NCBI GenBank assembly: GCA_949152475.1
Contig: OX424558.1
Location: forward strand, 33,986,651 to 34,050,650
Reading direction: 5' to 3'
DNA length: 64,000 nucleotides
Origin: Terebella lapidaria
Lineage: Eukaryota; Annelida; Polychaeta; Terebellida; Terebellidae
Shown here piece after piece: positions 62,884-64,000 of the stretch; position 1 is the first letter of the stretch; every line of letters begins with the position of its first letter. A program made the position numbers and the translations under genes. The notes under the pieces were generated by a model that was not told the origin of the DNA, did not search any database, and saw nothing but the letters and a program-made list of their open reading frames with translations.

Positions 62884-64000
62884 TTCTCTCGAAGCCTAAA
62901 AGTGTCTTGCAATATGTTGCCACCCTTGAAACTGAAATATAACACTTCATGGTTATTGCGCCGAGCTGTCAGTGCAGCAGGCCTCACACCTTTCTGGGAA
63001 CGACCCTTGCCCTTTTGTCGAACTCCTCCTAGAAGTTATAGTTACGGGGCCTTTGACGGCACCATACATCTATCTGTTGATCCGAGGTTTGAATGGCAGG
63101 CGCGCCAGGTGTTTGCAATTAACGGTACCCAGGTTATTTGAAAGGATAGCGAGTCCCGTCGGAGAGGGCCTGGGTGTGACAAAGAGCACGGGGTAAAAAC
63201 CCCGAGGCCCGTGTCCAATATTGCTGCCAGCTGATGCATGTAATTAGTGGGCATTGAACGCAGCCCGACGGGTGATCTACCGCCAGTGTCATTGTGGCAC
63301 GGGCGACATGGCGTTTTAGGGGTGTTCTATGGTTACTGTTTGATACACAAGGGGACTCCATTAACAGCACGTGCCGCCAGTGCAGGTAACGGTTGTTAAA
63401 GTGTGGGGACGGCAGGTGGAGGGTGTCTTTGTGGGTCCGTCGGCTGCAAACTGGGCACTGACAAAGGAAACCCCAGTTCTTGGAGGGGTTTTAGCGGGAA
63501 CACCAGATGGTCCTTCCATGCAGCACCGAGTGACATCTTGGCCCATAGTCATCGGGAGACTCCAACAGTGTACAAATTGTGTTTGTCATTTGTAGAAGTA
63601 CTTTTTGTTGGATTTATTTCATCAAACCCTATTTTATGATCACATGTTCCCCCATAGTCTCATGGTCCATTGTGTCTCAAGAATACCTAGGCTATAGGCC
63701 CTGTTAAATAATAATAATAATAATAATATAATAACTTTAAAATTTCAATTTCGTGTGTATAGCTGCTGAGGTCTATAACGAATGTATCATAATATCTAGA
63801 TAATCGTTTATTTTACTAGTCCAGCTGAAATAATAATCAGTTATGATAAAATACAATATTTTATACAATCACGTTTACAGAGAAAATAATATACCCGTAA
63901 GCTCCACATGTGTACATGTTTTGAAAAAAATGTAGGCCTAGGCCTATGCCTACACAAAATTACAGTTACAAAATATATAGATTTAGCTGTCATGGGGTAA
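62883..64000. other. Unannotated right edge of the window
   Basis: Moderate GC content between 62890 and 63640, then AT-rich. Short overlapping ORFs on both strands (for example 62902-63141) have no domain I recognise. It could be a decayed repeat or part of a gene that continues outside the window. Confidence 0.3.

Noticed and set aside
1..64000. CRISPR arrays, rRNA, operons or other prokaryotic features
   Set aside because: Nothing of the kind was seen; the short tandem repeats lack regular spacers and the genes are spliced animal genes.

Overview
The window is animal nuclear DNA. Genes are split into short exons with GT-AG introns, there is no operon structure, and the recognisable proteins are metazoan: EFCAB6, HLCS, TIGAR, LTO1 and a membrane-anchored sugar transferase. 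The AT-rich introns, many short transposons, DIRS-type tyrosine-recombinase retrotransposons and the absence of vertebrate repeats suggest a marine invertebrate, perhaps an invertebrate deuterostome or a lophotrochozoan. The phylum cannot be fixed from the sequence.

Layout. 1-4551: the 3' part of a decayed DIRS retrotransposon (copy A). 5.5-7.7 kb: a repeat carrying arrays of TGACCTTG half-sites, interrupted by a TTAA-flanked piggyBac-like element. 8.26-9.15 kb (+): the 3' exons of LTO1. 12.16-14.57 kb (-): a complete six-exon TIGAR with a long inserted serine-rich linker. 14.6-24.4 kb: a gene-free transposon landfill with hAT-type elements (8-bp target duplications), a 1.8-kb element with poly-G/C ends, paired palindromic MITEs and a perfect 38-bp palindrome. 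24.42-43.24 kb (+): a 29-exon EFCAB6 gene, 1529 codons reconstructed with all phases matching. 45.13-56.62 kb (-): an 11-exon HLCS gene, 915 codons, all phases matching. 57.7-58.9 kb: two small DNA transposons. 60.11-61.69 kb (-): an intronless type II membrane sugar transferase. The last 2.3 kb holds short repeats and no recognised gene.

Two nearly identical full-length DIRS elements lie inside host introns. Copy B (6.4 kb, +) is in EFCAB6 intron 15 and copy C (6.6 kb, -) is in HLCS intron 8. Each is in the sense orientation of its host gene, so together they form a large inverted repeat around the 3' ends of both genes. Copy C looks intact: Gag and the tyrosine recombinase share one 1785-codon open frame, with reverse transcriptase-RNase H in the +1 frame inside it. 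Very short units built only from the two DIRS termini also lie in EFCAB6 introns, in sense, several directly against a 3' splice site, and one pair is joined exactly as a DIRS circle junction would be.

LTO1 and TIGAR lie next to each other tail to tail. In human, LTO1 neighbours CCND1/FGF19 and TIGAR neighbours CCND2/FGF23, so this window appears to show both families side by side as before the vertebrate duplications.
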